Assembly: GCA_027037535.1 (NCBI GenBank)
Contig: JALVZQ010000003.1
Span: 124,001-188,000, forward strand
DNA from: Acidilobaceae archaeon
GTDB lineage: Archaea > Thermoproteota > Thermoprotei_A > Sulfolobales > Acidilobaceae
Length of the DNA stretch: 64,000 nucleotides
Direction of reading: 5' to 3'
A program made the position numbers and the translations under genes. Under the pieces are notes generated by a model, which saw only the letters and a list, made by a program, of their open reading frames with translations, did no database searches and had not been told where the DNA came from. Below, piece by piece: positions 43,026 through 51,949 of this stretch (positions are counted from its first letter, which is position 1; the number at the start of each line of letters is the position of its first letter).

Positions 43026-44246
43026 GTGGCGGTAGAGACAAAAGAGGTAAAGTGGAAGCGTCTCCCTCTGAGTAGCAACTATGCGATTGCATACGCCGTG
43101 AAGGATGTTGATGTTGATGTAGTTTCAGCTTATCCGATAACTCCCCAGACTACAGTGGTAGAGAAGATCTCCGAGTTCATCGCTAACGGAGAGCTGGACG
43201 CGGAAATGATACACGTGGAGAGCGAGCACAGCGCCCTCAGCGCGGCTGTAGGGGCCAGCGCTACGGGTGCAAGAGCGTTCACAGCGACAGCCAGCCAGGG
43301 ACTCGAGCTAATGCACGAGATACTACATATAGCATCCGGCCTGAGGATGCCCGTGGTTATGAGTGTCGCGACGAGAGCCCTGAGTGCGCCGATAAGTATA
43401 TGGAACGATTACAGTGATCTCATGAATGCGAGGGACGCTAGCTGGGTCACGCTCATAGCTGGAAGCGCCCAGGAAGCCTATGACTCGATAATCCAGGCCT
43501 ATAGGATAGCGGAGAGCCCTGAAGTAATGCTCCCCGTAATCGTAGCCTACGACGGGTACATTATGAGCCACACCTATGAGCCAGTACTAGTCCCCGAAGA
43601 CAATACTGTTGTTAGAGAATTCGCTCCTAAGAACTTTAACAGGTTCAGGCTAGACGTTGACAGGCCCATGACGTTTGGAACCATCGCGGATCCAAAATGG
43701 TACTATGAGTTCAAGTACCAGCAAGTAGTAGCTATGCGGAACGCCTACAAGAAAGTAAAGGAAGTAGACGAGGAATACAGAGAGGTCTTCGGAAGAGGAT
43801 ACGGTGTAATAGAGACATGCTGTCTAGAAGACGCAGACATAGTCCTCCTAACCTATGGAGGAATCTACGGTACATTCAAGGAAGCAATAGAGAAGCTACG
43901 GGAAAACGGTAAGAAGGTGGGAGTCGCCAGGCTCAGGCTATGGCGCCCATTCCCAGCCGAGGACATCGTCAAAACCCTTGGAGGAGCCAAGCTAGTAGTA
44001 GTCGCCGACAGAGCAATAAGCTATGGTGCAAGGATAAGCGGCCCTGTAGCGCTAGAAGTCATGTCAACATTCTACGGCGACCCAGACGCTCCAATGATAA
44101 TGAGCGTCATAGTAGGAATAGGCCAGAGAACAGTGACAGAGAACACAGTAGCTGAAATAGTAGACTACTCTTTCCGAGTCCTAGAGAGAGGAAAAGCCCC
44201 TAGAGAAACACTATACTGGGGCGTAAGGGGTGTAAGCTATGAGTAG
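43026..44246 (+). CDS. porA: Pyruvate:ferredoxin oxidoreductase alpha subunit
   Basis: The 406-residue protein has the Pyr-domain pattern YAVKDVDVDVVSAYPITPQTT, then VESEHSALSAAVGASATGARA, the conserved TASQGLELMHEIL and the domain II/III boundary near FGTIADPKWYYEFK. It starts with GTG 43026, two bases after the porD stop, behind GGAGGTGAAG. It overlaps porB by 8 bases. Substrate could in principle be another 2-oxoacid, but the gene order and lengths fit POR. Confidence 0.95.
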   Translation: MAVETKEVKWKRLPLSSNYAIAYAVKDVDVDVVSAYPITPQTTVVEKISEFIANGELDAEMIHVESEHSALSAAVGASATGARAFTATASQGLELMHEILHIASGLRMPVVMSVATRALSAPISIWNDYSDLMNARDASWVTLIAGSAQEAYDSIIQAYRIAESPEVMLPVIVAYDGYIMSHTYEPVLVPEDNTVVREFAPKNFNRFRLDVDRPMTFGTIADPKWYYEFKYQQVVAMRNAYKKVKEVDEEYREVFGRGYGVIETCCLEDADIVLLTYGGIYGTFKEAIEKLRENGKKVGVARLRLWRPFPAEDIVKTLGGAKLVVVADRAISYGARISGPVALEVMSTFYGDPDAPMIMSVIVGIGQRTVTENTVAEIVDYSFRVLERGKAPRETLYWGVRGVSYE

Positions 44247-45210
44247 CGCACAGGTAAAGAAGAAGCCCAAGTACTTCAAGACACTCCCTCAGATACCCAG
44301 AACCGAGCTATTCGCCCCCGGCCACGGACTCTGCGCCGGGTGCACCGCTGGAACCATAGTAAGACACCTGCTCAAGGCAGCAGGACCAAACACGATACTG
44401 GTCGAGGCAACAGGATGCGTCGAGGTCTCAACAACCCTATACCCGTACACTAGCTGGAGAATACCATGGCTACACCTAGCATTCGAGAACGCGTCAGCAG
44501 CTGCGAGCGGAGTAGAGGCGGCGATAAAAGTACTCAAGAGAAAAGGCTACATCGACCCGGACAAGCCAATAAACATAGTAGTACTCGGAGGAGACGGAGG
44601 AACATATGATATAGGATTCCAGAGCCTCAGCGGAATGCTCGAGAGAGGACACAAGGTAATGTACGTTCTCTACGACAACGAGGCATACATGAACACCGGT
44701 ATACAGAGGAGCGGTAGCACGCCAAAATACGCCTGGACAACAACGACGCCGGCAGGAAAAGTATGGCCAGGAAACCTAAGGAACAAGAAACCAATAGCCG
44801 AAATAGTAGCAGCCCACAGAATACCCTACGTGGCGACCGCGAATCCCGCATATCCACTAGACATGCTGAACAAGTTCAAACGCGGCCTCGAAGTCGAAGG
44901 GCCAAGCTTCATACACGTAATACAGCCATGCCCTACAGGATGGAGATTCGATCCAAGATATGGAATAAAAATAGCACGCCTCGCGACTGAGACCGGTATG
45001 TGGATAAACTGGGAGCTAGACCACGACGAATTCGATGTAACAGTCCCAGTAAAGAGGAGGAAGCCTGTTAGAGAATACCTAAAGATGCAGGGAAGATTCA
45101 AGCACCTCACCGAAGAACAAATACAGGAAATCCAGAGAATGGTAGACGAGGAGGTAGCCAGAATAAACAAGCTAGTAGGACGAGAAGTAATAGGTCCTGT
45201 AGAGGAATAA
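44239..45210 (+). CDS. porB: Pyruvate:ferredoxin oxidoreductase beta (TPP) subunit
   Basis: The 323-residue protein binds thiamine diphosphate: GHGLCAGCTAGTIVRHLL with cluster cysteines, ATGCVEVST, and the TPP/Mg motif GGDGGTYDIGFQSLSGMLERG with the following YDNEAYMNTGIQRSG. A further cysteine in VIQPCPTGWRF completes the proximal cluster. Last gene of the por operon. A ~160-base spacer follows before the racemase gene. Confidence 0.96.
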   Translation: MSSAQVKKKPKYFKTLPQIPRTELFAPGHGLCAGCTAGTIVRHLLKAAGPNTILVEATGCVEVSTTLYPYTSWRIPWLHLAFENASAAASGVEAAIKVLKRKGYIDPDKPINIVVLGGDGGTYDIGFQSLSGMLERGHKVMYVLYDNEAYMNTGIQRSGSTPKYAWTTTTPAGKVWPGNLRNKKPIAEIVAAHRIPYVATANPAYPLDMLNKFKRGLEVEGPSFIHVIQPCPTGWRFDPRYGIKIARLATETGMWINWELDHDEFDVTVPVKRRKPVREYLKMQGRFKHLTEEQIQEIQRMVDEEVARINKLVGREVIGPVEE

Positions 45211-45372
45211 CCCCTAGACCAAACACTATGTACTATCCTCCTACTCCCTATCACTATTTTCTCAAACAGGCTATTAGATAGCCGTAAGATTCTACCACGG
45301 GATCCTATTGTAATGGCTTAATACATGCTATATACTCCATCATTACCCAGGTACTGGGGGTGCTCCTAGAGA

Positions 45373-46059
45373 TTGGCTAAAAGACTAGGAATAATAGGCG
45401 GCCTGAGCCCTTACTCAACGATAATATACTACAAGGCGATAAACGAGGCATACAAGCAGAAAACAGGCTCATATCCAGAGCTTGTTATAGATAGCGTGTC
45501 GATATCCAAGGTCTGTCCACTTGTAAAAGAGGGAAGGCTTAATGATCTAGCGGGATATCTAGCTGAGAGTGCGAGGAGACTAGAGCAGGCGGGCGCCGAG
45601 CTATTCATTATCGCCGCCAATACACCACATATCGTAGCAGAGAAAGTAGCCTCAGCCACCGGCATGGAGTTTATACATATACTGGACGCAGTCTACAAGG
45701 ACATCGAGAGGCTAGGGATAAAGCGGATTGGGCTCCTAGCAACATCCGGTACAGTTAGGCATAGGCTGTACCAGGATTACCTGGAGGAAAAAGGAGTCAA
45801 GGTAATTGTGCCGTCGGGCCAGGCCCAGAAGAAGCTGGACGAGATTATCGATAGAATCGTGGACGGCTATATGTCTGAGAGCATGAGTCTAATAGCCTCA
45901 AGTATTGCTAGTGGCTTGATCTCTAAAGGCGCCCAGGCTCTAGTTCTAGGCTGTACAGAGCTACCTCTAGTTTTCCAGCGGATAAAGACTCGTATACCTG
46001 TTATAGATAGTGTAAGGAGCCATGTCGGCTATATAGTGGAAAAAATGGTGATGGACTAG
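45373..46059 (+). CDS. Aspartate/glutamate racemase family protein
   Basis: The 228-residue protein opens with KRLGIIGGLSPYSTIIYY, typical of the Asp/Glu racemase superfamily. The second catalytic cysteine is present (VLGCTELPL), but the first site reads IIAANTPHI, alanine where two-cysteine racemases have PCNTxH. This resembles the YgeA-like branch with one cysteine, so it may be a broad amino-acid racemase or a related isomerase. Start TTG 45373 with GGGGGTG upstream. Stands alone between porB and a convergent membrane gene. Confidence 0.85.
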   Translation: MAKRLGIIGGLSPYSTIIYYKAINEAYKQKTGSYPELVIDSVSISKVCPLVKEGRLNDLAGYLAESARRLEQAGAELFIIAANTPHIVAEKVASATGMEFIHILDAVYKDIERLGIKRIGLLATSGTVRHRLYQDYLEEKGVKVIVPSGQAQKKLDEIIDRIVDGYMSESMSLIASSIASGLISKGAQALVLGCTELPLVFQRIKTRIPVIDSVRSHVGYIVEKMVMD

Positions 46060-46089
46060 ATATCATGTAGATATCTTTTTAGTACGGGA

Positions 46090-46947
46090 TCATTTCTCTC
46101 GGGTCATCTTCTTTACTAGTTTGAAGACCAGTGGTATGAGCATTATTGCAAACGCTATTGCTACTCCCCATGCAAGCCTCGACAATACAGCTATGCTTCC
46201 TGGATAGGCCTGGAATATTGCGGAGAGCCCTACCATTATGAATATCACGTAGAGTAGGAACTTGCCGTATCCGATATAGTCCTTGAAGCTCTCGTAGTTC
46301 TCCAATGTCTCGAAGAGGGTATTTGTTATGACTGCTCCCAGCGCTATTATCACGAAGCCTAGTATGAGAGTGTATATTAGGTCTCCACCTATCATCATCA
46401 TGTTAAGGGCTATGGTCACCACTACCGCTATCATGCCTATCAAGACAGTGTTCTTCAGGAGCTCGCTGATACTCTTGTACTCCTCGCTTAAGCTAGTCTC
46501 GACACTGGCACCTATGAAGCTGGCGAGTAGATTAGATAGCAGTAAACCATAGAATAATACTACTATTCCGCCAAGTAGCTTTGGTAGATAATAGACGATG
46601 CTTGACAATACAGCATATGCCTGGCCGGTAAAGTTCATGTATGGAAGCGCTATTATTAGAGCTACTAGGAACACATAGGCCTTTACTACGCCGCCCGTAA
46701 AGTCGGATAGGTCGAATCCATATTCCTTGTATTTTTTGCCTATCTCTGTCTTCGATAATGGTTTCTCAACTAGCTTGTCGACTATCTTGCTCACAGCATT
46801 TCCAAGTATGGTTCCTATCAGGTAGCCCGCGAGGAGTATAATTAATATAGCGATAACGTTTGGGAGAGCGGAGACGATATCGTTGGCCGCCATCTTGAGG
46901 GACTCTCTGAGACTAACAGTCTGCAATACCATGATGATACCGTTCAC
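46090..46947 (-). CDS. Membrane protein with conserved TM-helix repeats (MscS-like)
   Basis: The 285-residue protein has about seven hydrophobic helices. The first is ALPNVIAILIILLAGYLIGTILGNAVSKIVDKL, the form seen in the conserved TM-helix family related to small mechanosensitive channels. No MscS beta domain is present, so channel function is uncertain. Similar helix blocks recur further on (YLPKLLGGIVVLFYGLLLS), indicating internal repeats. GTG 46947 follows AGGGTGA at eight bases. Confidence 0.8.
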   Translation of the reverse strand: MNGIIMVLQTVSLRESLKMAANDIVSALPNVIAILIILLAGYLIGTILGNAVSKIVDKLVEKPLSKTEIGKKYKEYGFDLSDFTGGVVKAYVFLVALIIALPYMNFTGQAYAVLSSIVYYLPKLLGGIVVLFYGLLLSNLLASFIGASVETSLSEEYKSISELLKNTVLIGMIAVVVTIALNMMMIGGDLIYTLILGFVIIALGAVITNTLFETLENYESFKDYIGYGKFLLYVIFIMVGLSAIFQAYPGSIAVLSRLAWGVAIAFAIMLIPLVFKLVKKMTREK

Positions 46948-47116
46948 GGCTATTTCACCCTTTCAGATGTGCCTACCACTTCTCCTCGAAGGGATGAATT
47001 CGTATTCTCCCTATGGAGAGAGCGAGTATCTCTACGTTCTAGAGATTCTCGTTTATTATATAGAGGTAGATTATTGTATTAAATACTAAAAGGTACATTG
47101 CCGATATATTAGATGC

Positions 47117-48025
47117 ATGGATGATGAGCTCGGCGTACCGGACAGGATCCCATACCGGGGAAAGGGATCCAAGTGGATGAAGAGGGTCTTGAGTGCTGAC
47201 ACCTCTTATCGACCTAGTATAGTACTGGGGGAATATGTGGAATTGGATAGGACTAGTCTCTGCGGTGTAACCTTCAAGATCACTAGGATTACCCAGTTTA
47301 ATGAATTGCTTCAGACGCTGGCAAGTAATAGCAATACCGGGTATAGAATATACACTGTTAACATGGAGTTCTTGTACTGGGCCAGGCGTGACAGGAGATT
47401 CCTTGAGGCACTTAACAGGGGGGATACAACTGTTGATAGTGCTTGGGTGAGGAGACTAATAGCCCTAAAATATGGCTGGGCTCCTGACCAGATAGCAGGG
47501 AGCAGGTTTACTCCACTAGTCGTTGAATATGCATGTAGGAATAATCTCAAGATACTCTTTGTAGGTGGTTCTAGGGAATTGCATGTTGCTCTCCGAAGAC
47601 GTATTCTATCGATGGAAAAAGGGTGGGGATGTAGTCTCCGTGCAAAGTATCTTGATCCTGGAAAAGTAAGTCTGTATCCGGAAAGAGGAGATCCCGAGGT
47701 TGATAGGATTCTTGAGGCTGTGAAGGATTATCGGCCTAGCATTGTTTTGGTTGCGTTGGGCCCTCCTAAGCAGGAGATATTGATTGATCTCTTATGGGAG
47801 GATATGAAGAGAAATGGAGTGGTATTAGTGGCTGGTGTCGGTGGTTCTTTGAAGATGCTTGCTGGACTGGAGAAGCCTGCTCCGGAGTGGGTAAGTAAGC
47901 TGATGCTTGAATGGTTCTATAGGTTGTTGCAGGATCCTAAACGTAGGCTTGTTAAGGTTTATAGAAGCGTTGTTGCGTTAGGTTGTGCTTTATGGGAGGC
48001 TATTGGATATAGGGTCCGCGGCTAG
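47117..48025 (+). CDS. WecG/TagA/CpsF-family glycosyltransferase
   Basis: The 302-residue protein has the family core: VNMEFLYWARRDRRFLEALNRG, DSAWVRRLIALKYG, LFVGGSRELHVALRR, LGPPKQEILID and the C-terminal GVGGSLKMLAG..PAPEWVSKLMLEWFYRLLQDPKR. These proteins transfer ManNAc(A)-type sugars to lipid-linked intermediates. A role in archaeal surface glycan or N-glycan assembly is inferred. About 60 extra N-terminal residues precede the core. Codon use here is richer in T/G than in most neighbours. Confidence 0.9.
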   Translation: MDDELGVPDRIPYRGKGSKWMKRVLSADTSYRPSIVLGEYVELDRTSLCGVTFKITRITQFNELLQTLASNSNTGYRIYTVNMEFLYWARRDRRFLEALNRGDTTVDSAWVRRLIALKYGWAPDQIAGSRFTPLVVEYACRNNLKILFVGGSRELHVALRRRILSMEKGWGCSLRAKYLDPGKVSLYPERGDPEVDRILEAVKDYRPSIVLVALGPPKQEILIDLLWEDMKRNGVVLVAGVGGSLKMLAGLEKPAPEWVSKLMLEWFYRLLQDPKRRLVKVYRSVVALGCALWEAIGYRVRG

Positions 48026-48138
48026 CATTATATTTATAGCTGTACGTTGATCATGGTAACTGTATTTGCGTATGTGTGTTGTTTATAAAGCATTGATTTA
48101 TATAGGAAACGGATATTTTTTAGTTAGGTGTTCCTATC

Positions 48139-48735
48139 GTGGGACGCACTAAGAATTTTATGAGGACAATTCTCCTAGTGGCAATACTTGTTTTCCCCGT
48201 GTTCTCGTACTCTGCGTTGGCCTTTAGTAGCGGAGACACGTACTGGCATCCTTATCCAAGCGATGTCCGCCCGGGAGACATCGTGATAGGTCATAGCAGC
48301 GGGTTCTTTGACTGGATCATACCAGGATTCTGGACTCACACCGGGATGATAGCATACTATGACTCAAGCATTGGAGACTGGATCGTAGTAGAAAGCGATT
48401 CGCAGGGAGTACACCTAAGCACATTGACAGAGTTCTTGTCAAGATACGATACGGTAGCGGTTCTCAGAGTAGCTACAACCGACACCGTCAGGCTCAACGC
48501 AGTATCGTTCGCGCTTGCACAGCTGGGTAAGCCGTATGATATCTTCTGGTTCTCAAAACAGGTATATGGTAGCAGCTACTACTGCAGTGAGCTTGTCTGG
48601 GCGAGTTATATGGCTGTAGGTGGGCCAGATATCGACGATAATCCTGGGTGGAGCTGGACCTACGCCTATGGAGTGGCGCCACAAGAGGTATATGATGACG
48701 GGGACACGTACGTGATATATTATCACTCTGCTTGA
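48139..48735 (+). CDS. Secreted permuted papain-like amidase (YiiX/YaeF type)
   Basis: The 198-residue protein has a signal peptide (NFMRTILLVAILVFPVFSYSALA) and a mature domain of the YaeF/YiiX permuted NlpC/P60 fold. The signs are RPGDIVIGHSSG, the histidine in WTHTGMI (His67) with VVESDSQGV, and the C-terminal nucleophile in YYCSELVW (Cys149). Such enzymes act on amide or lipid-linked bonds; archaea lack murein, so the substrate is unclear. Start is GTG 48139. It follows the glycosyltransferase gene by 113 bases and may act outside the cell. Confidence 0.85.
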   Translation: MGRTKNFMRTILLVAILVFPVFSYSALAFSSGDTYWHPYPSDVRPGDIVIGHSSGFFDWIIPGFWTHTGMIAYYDSSIGDWIVVESDSQGVHLSTLTEFLSRYDTVAVLRVATTDTVRLNAVSFALAQLGKPYDIFWFSKQVYGSSYYCSELVWASYMAVGGPDIDDNPGWSWTYAYGVAPQEVYDDGDTYVIYYHSA

Positions 48736-48820
48736 ATCTCATAATATTTTTCCTGTGGTTTTTCTTCCTCGCATAATTAATACCTTAAATACGTGGCCTA
48801 TTCACAAATTGTACATTACC

Positions 48821-48828
48821 TATATAAG
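48821..48828 (+). promoter_or_regulatory. TATA box of leaderless promoter
   Basis: TATATAAG lies with its centre 25 bases before ATG 48850, with no ribosome site between. This fits a leaderless transcript and supports the small gene downstream. Confidence 0.5.
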
Positions 48829-48849
48829 CTTAAATGAATATATAATTAT

Positions 48850-49128
48850 ATGAAAAAGAAAATCTCAGAGGTGTTCCTAGTAATGTACGTGGAAGAATCT
48901 CAAGGTATAAGCATCCGAGACATCCTATCTAGGCGAGATCCACATGGATACTATGTAATCCCGATTAAGACAGAAGCAGTAAACACATCTATGAATATAC
49001 TAAGAAAGCCGGGGATAATACTTATCGAATACGGCGACCTAGCACTTGTCAAGACTCGGTCAAGGAGCATGGCCGAAAAGCTTGCTAGGTACTTTGCGAG
49101 GAGAAGTCTTCTAGCAGAAGAATTATGA
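48850..49128 (+). CDS. Hypothetical small protein
   Basis: The 92-residue protein is unrecognised. It is basic, with strand/helix alternation (VFLVMYVEESQGISIRDIL, PGIILIEYGDLALVKTRS) and no membrane segment. A TATA box at leaderless spacing before the ATG makes the gene likely real. No partner gene is apparent; a 217-base spacer with no visible feature follows. Confidence 0.6.
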   Translation: MKKKISEVFLVMYVEESQGISIRDILSRRDPHGYYVIPIKTEAVNTSMNILRKPGIILIEYGDLALVKTRSRSMAEKLARYFARRSLLAEEL

Positions 49129-49345
49129 TGGTTTTAACTATACTGCTACTCCTTTGACAATCCAATATAATTCTATTCCTCCTGGTAGTAGCCTTACCTA
49201 CGCGCAGTCATTTTTCCGTGACCAGGTAAAACACCGGCTCTCACTCGTCAATTCAACAATAACAACTCTAAAACACGAAGAACAACTCCGATAACTATGA
49301 TATTTTAACACGACAGCATAGTAGATGACAATGGTGTAACAGAAA

Positions 49346-50227
49346 TTGAAACACACAGGTATAATTGTCCCATTAATTACTCCATTCAAGAACAATAAAA
49401 TCGATTACAACTCTTTGGAACACTTTGTCAAGCTCCTAGCCCGGGAAGGGATAAGTGGTCTATTCACGGTTTCAACAACCGGAGAAGGACCCCTATTAAA
49501 CAGGCAGGAAAAACAGGAGATTACAAGACGAGTTCTTGAAATAAAGGGAACAATTAAAGTATATGCAGGAACAGCCTCGGCATCTATAAATGAGACAGTA
49601 GATCTTGCTAGAGAATATATTGATATAGGGGTAGACACGGTAATTGTTGTAGAACCCTATTATTATCCTCTCGACCAAGAATCGCTCTATTATTATTTCG
49701 ACGAGGTACTGTCAAATATCGATAATGAAGTCATACTATATACCATTCCAAGCCATACGGGTAATCCGCTACAGCCAACAATGCTAACAAGACTAGCAGA
49801 AGAACACTCCAATCTAGTAGGAGTAAAGGTAACAACAAGCGATATAAAGAGAATCCAACAGTTCATACAAGCAGCAGGGGAAGCCACAAGGAGTATAGAC
49901 GTCTTAGTAGGTAGCCACGACCTACTCCTCCAGTCACTACAGCTTGGAGCCGCAGGAGGTATACTTGGAATAGCAAACATCATGCCGCGACCAGCAATAG
50001 ACCTTTACAACGCATACATAGACAATCAAGTTTCTCAAGCATTAGAGAAACAAGGAATACTACTACATGCGAGCCCAAGCCTCTATAAGGGATTCACATG
50101 CGTGCTGAAGCAAGTCCTCTCCATGAAACAAATAATAATATCGCCAGAGACAAGACTATATTGCCCATATACAGCGACTACCATGGCTGAAAGACTACTG
50201 GAGACGCATAGACAACACATAATCTAG
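49346..50227 (+). CDS. DapA/KDG-aldolase superfamily lyase
   Basis: The 293-residue TIM-barrel protein belongs to the dihydrodipicolinate synthase/N-acetylneuraminate lyase superfamily. The pyruvate-binding loop is STTGEGPLL (residues 43-51), the catalytic tyrosine lies in ILYTIPSHTG (Tyr132) and the Schiff-base lysine in LVGVKVTTSD (Lys161). The class could be DapA or an archaeal 2-keto-3-deoxy-sugar aldolase. The glycerate kinase in the window would fit the latter, but this is only suggestive. Start TTG near 49346 with no strong ribosome site. Confidence 0.9.
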   Translation: MKHTGIIVPLITPFKNNKIDYNSLEHFVKLLAREGISGLFTVSTTGEGPLLNRQEKQEITRRVLEIKGTIKVYAGTASASINETVDLAREYIDIGVDTVIVVEPYYYPLDQESLYYYFDEVLSNIDNEVILYTIPSHTGNPLQPTMLTRLAEEHSNLVGVKVTTSDIKRIQQFIQAAGEATRSIDVLVGSHDLLLQSLQLGAAGGILGIANIMPRPAIDLYNAYIDNQVSQALEKQGILLHASPSLYKGFTCVLKQVLSMKQIIISPETRLYCPYTATTMAERLLETHRQHII

Positions 50228-50274
50228 ACACGTGCTAGAACCACGTAGCCCTGGATTAGAGAAGGGATATACCA

Positions 50275-50667
50275 ATGATAGCATCTATAGGTATGCTTGC
50301 TGGAAGTATACTATTATTAAGAGGAAGAAGATACGAAAAACTATCTGCGCTAATACTAATACTATCACAAAGGGGTACGATAGGCTACCAGTTGTTCCAG
50401 AATCATTGGGGAACGGCTACCAGCGTGTTATCATTAATAATTTTCACAGCGTTATCAATTACAGCGTCATGGCTAGCGATATCACTTGTAACATCCTATG
50501 TGATAATAACCAATATGTATGGCTTGACGCTTCCATGGCATGAGCTAGTAGCCCTATGGATACTGTTAACCATATATAATTACATGTATACTAGGACGAT
50601 CCCCCACCAGTACCTTAGAGTAGAGGCGGCTATCATGGCGGGCTATGCGTTATCCCTGTATCATTAG
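50275..50667 (+). CDS. Small integral membrane protein
   Basis: The 130-residue protein has about four transmembrane helices (MIASIGMLAGSILLL, VLSLIIFTALSITASWLAI, ELVALWILLTIYNYM, AAIMAGYALSLY) and no soluble domain. GAAGGGAT precedes the ATG. It ends 13 bases before the start of the prepilin peptidase gene, whose ribosome site overlaps this stop, so the two are likely cotranscribed. Function unknown. Confidence 0.7.
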   Translation: MIASIGMLAGSILLLRGRRYEKLSALILILSQRGTIGYQLFQNHWGTATSVLSLIIFTALSITASWLAISLVTSYVIITNMYGLTLPWHELVALWILLTIYNYMYTRTIPHQYLRVEAAIMAGYALSLYH

Positions 50668-50680
50668 GAGGGTAGCCTCT

Positions 50681-51328
50681 ATGGAGTCTGCCGTGTTGTT
50701 AGCCGTTGTATATACGGGCATTGTGCTTGGTGTATTGGGATATCTAGACTACAGGTATAGAGAGATTGATCCAGAGATCTGGTATCCCCTGATCATTATC
50801 GGTGCAGGTATAGGATTCTATTATAGTAGCTTGCTGTATGATGCCAAATTATATATGGCTGGGATAGTTGTAGCTATCGCTATAACTGGTATCTTTACCG
50901 TCTCATACCTGTTAGGTCTAATGGGGGGAGCAGACATCTATGCCGTCACATTCCTCTCATTAACACTCCCCACCCCGCTTCATGGCACAGGACTACCGCC
51001 AGTGCTATCAGTTATTCTTTACTCGTCTATTCTAGCCGCTATCTATAGAGCAATATCGATTGGTTACGCGCTAGGGCCTAGGCACATTCTCAAATCATCG
51101 ATTAAAATAGAGAAACGTAGACTGCTTGAAGATGTAAGGCTCAAATGGTGGTTACCTAAGGGGATAGACATTGAAGAGGATCTAGCAGAGGAACTATATA
51201 AGGCTCCAGGAGAAATCCTGCAGGCCTCGCCAGGAATTCCCCTGATAACCATGATGTTCATAGGGTTCCTGGCATACTTGGTGCTGGGAGACTTACTCTA
51301 CAAGCTTGCATCGACGATCTTAGGATAA
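50681..51328 (+). CDS. A24-family prepilin/preflagellin peptidase-like aspartic protease
   Basis: From ATG 50681, seven bases behind AGGAGGGT, the protein has 215 residues and six or more membrane helices. The two catalytic aspartates of A24 proteases are visible: GYLDYRYREID (Asp23) and the GxGD-like GLMGGADIYAV (Asp85; GGAD instead of GxGD). It would cleave class III signal peptides of pilin-like proteins such as the one at 12372. A ~100-residue cytoplasmic insert with a charged stretch lies before the last helix. Confidence 0.85.
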   Translation: MESAVLLAVVYTGIVLGVLGYLDYRYREIDPEIWYPLIIIGAGIGFYYSSLLYDAKLYMAGIVVAIAITGIFTVSYLLGLMGGADIYAVTFLSLTLPTPLHGTGLPPVLSVILYSSILAAIYRAISIGYALGPRHILKSSIKIEKRRLLEDVRLKWWLPKGIDIEEDLAEELYKAPGEILQASPGIPLITMMFIGFLAYLVLGDLLYKLASTILG

Positions 51329-51400
51329 TATCCTTATGCTGGAGTCAATACTACGGTTATATTCTTCTACCGGGATATCGTCCAATACTGGTGTAGGTGT

Positions 51401-51949
51401 TTGGACAAGGAACAAGAGAAACACGTGGGCTTGGGCTATGATATACTATGGGCTCCATGGAGGATGAAATATATAGAAAGCCATGGTAAGAGGAGGGGCT
51501 GCGTGTTCTGTGAGGCGCCATTAGCCGAGGACCCTAAGCAGGCACTAGTACTCTATAAGGGGAAGAAGGCATATATCATCCTCAACAAGTATCCTTACAA
51601 TACAGCTCATACAATGGTAGTCCCCTACAGACATGTTTCTAGTATACTGTTACTTGATAAGGACGAGTTATTTGAGATGAGCCTCATGGTCAAAGCAGTA
51701 GTAAAGGCTATCACAGAGGTATACAAACCACACGGGTTCAATATAGGAATAAACATGGGTGAATCCGCGGGTGCGGGGATCGCAGAACACATCCATATCC
51801 ACGTAGTTCCACGATGGTGTGGAGATACAAACTATACTCTCATCATAGGAGGTGTAAAAGTACTTCCTGAAACCCTAGACCAGACATATGAAAAACTCAA
51901 ACCAGCAGTCGAGAAGGCATGCAAAGAGATATGCGGGGAGAACGAATGA
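51401..51949 (+). CDS. HIT-family nucleotide hydrolase/transferase
   Basis: The 182-residue protein has the histidine triad HIHIHVVPRW (His130, 132, 134), an N-terminal zinc-like CVFCEAP and the LNKYPYNTAHTMVVPYRH core. The family hydrolyses or transfers nucleoside-phosphate groups (Ap4A phosphorylase-like). Start TTG 51401. It overlaps the DHH gene start by four bases (ATGA), so they are coupled. Confidence 0.93.
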   Translation: MDKEQEKHVGLGYDILWAPWRMKYIESHGKRRGCVFCEAPLAEDPKQALVLYKGKKAYIILNKYPYNTAHTMVVPYRHVSSILLLDKDELFEMSLMVKAVVKAITEVYKPHGFNIGINMGESAGAGIAEHIHIHVVPRWCGDTNYTLIIGGVKVLPETLDQTYEKLKPAVEKACKEICGENE

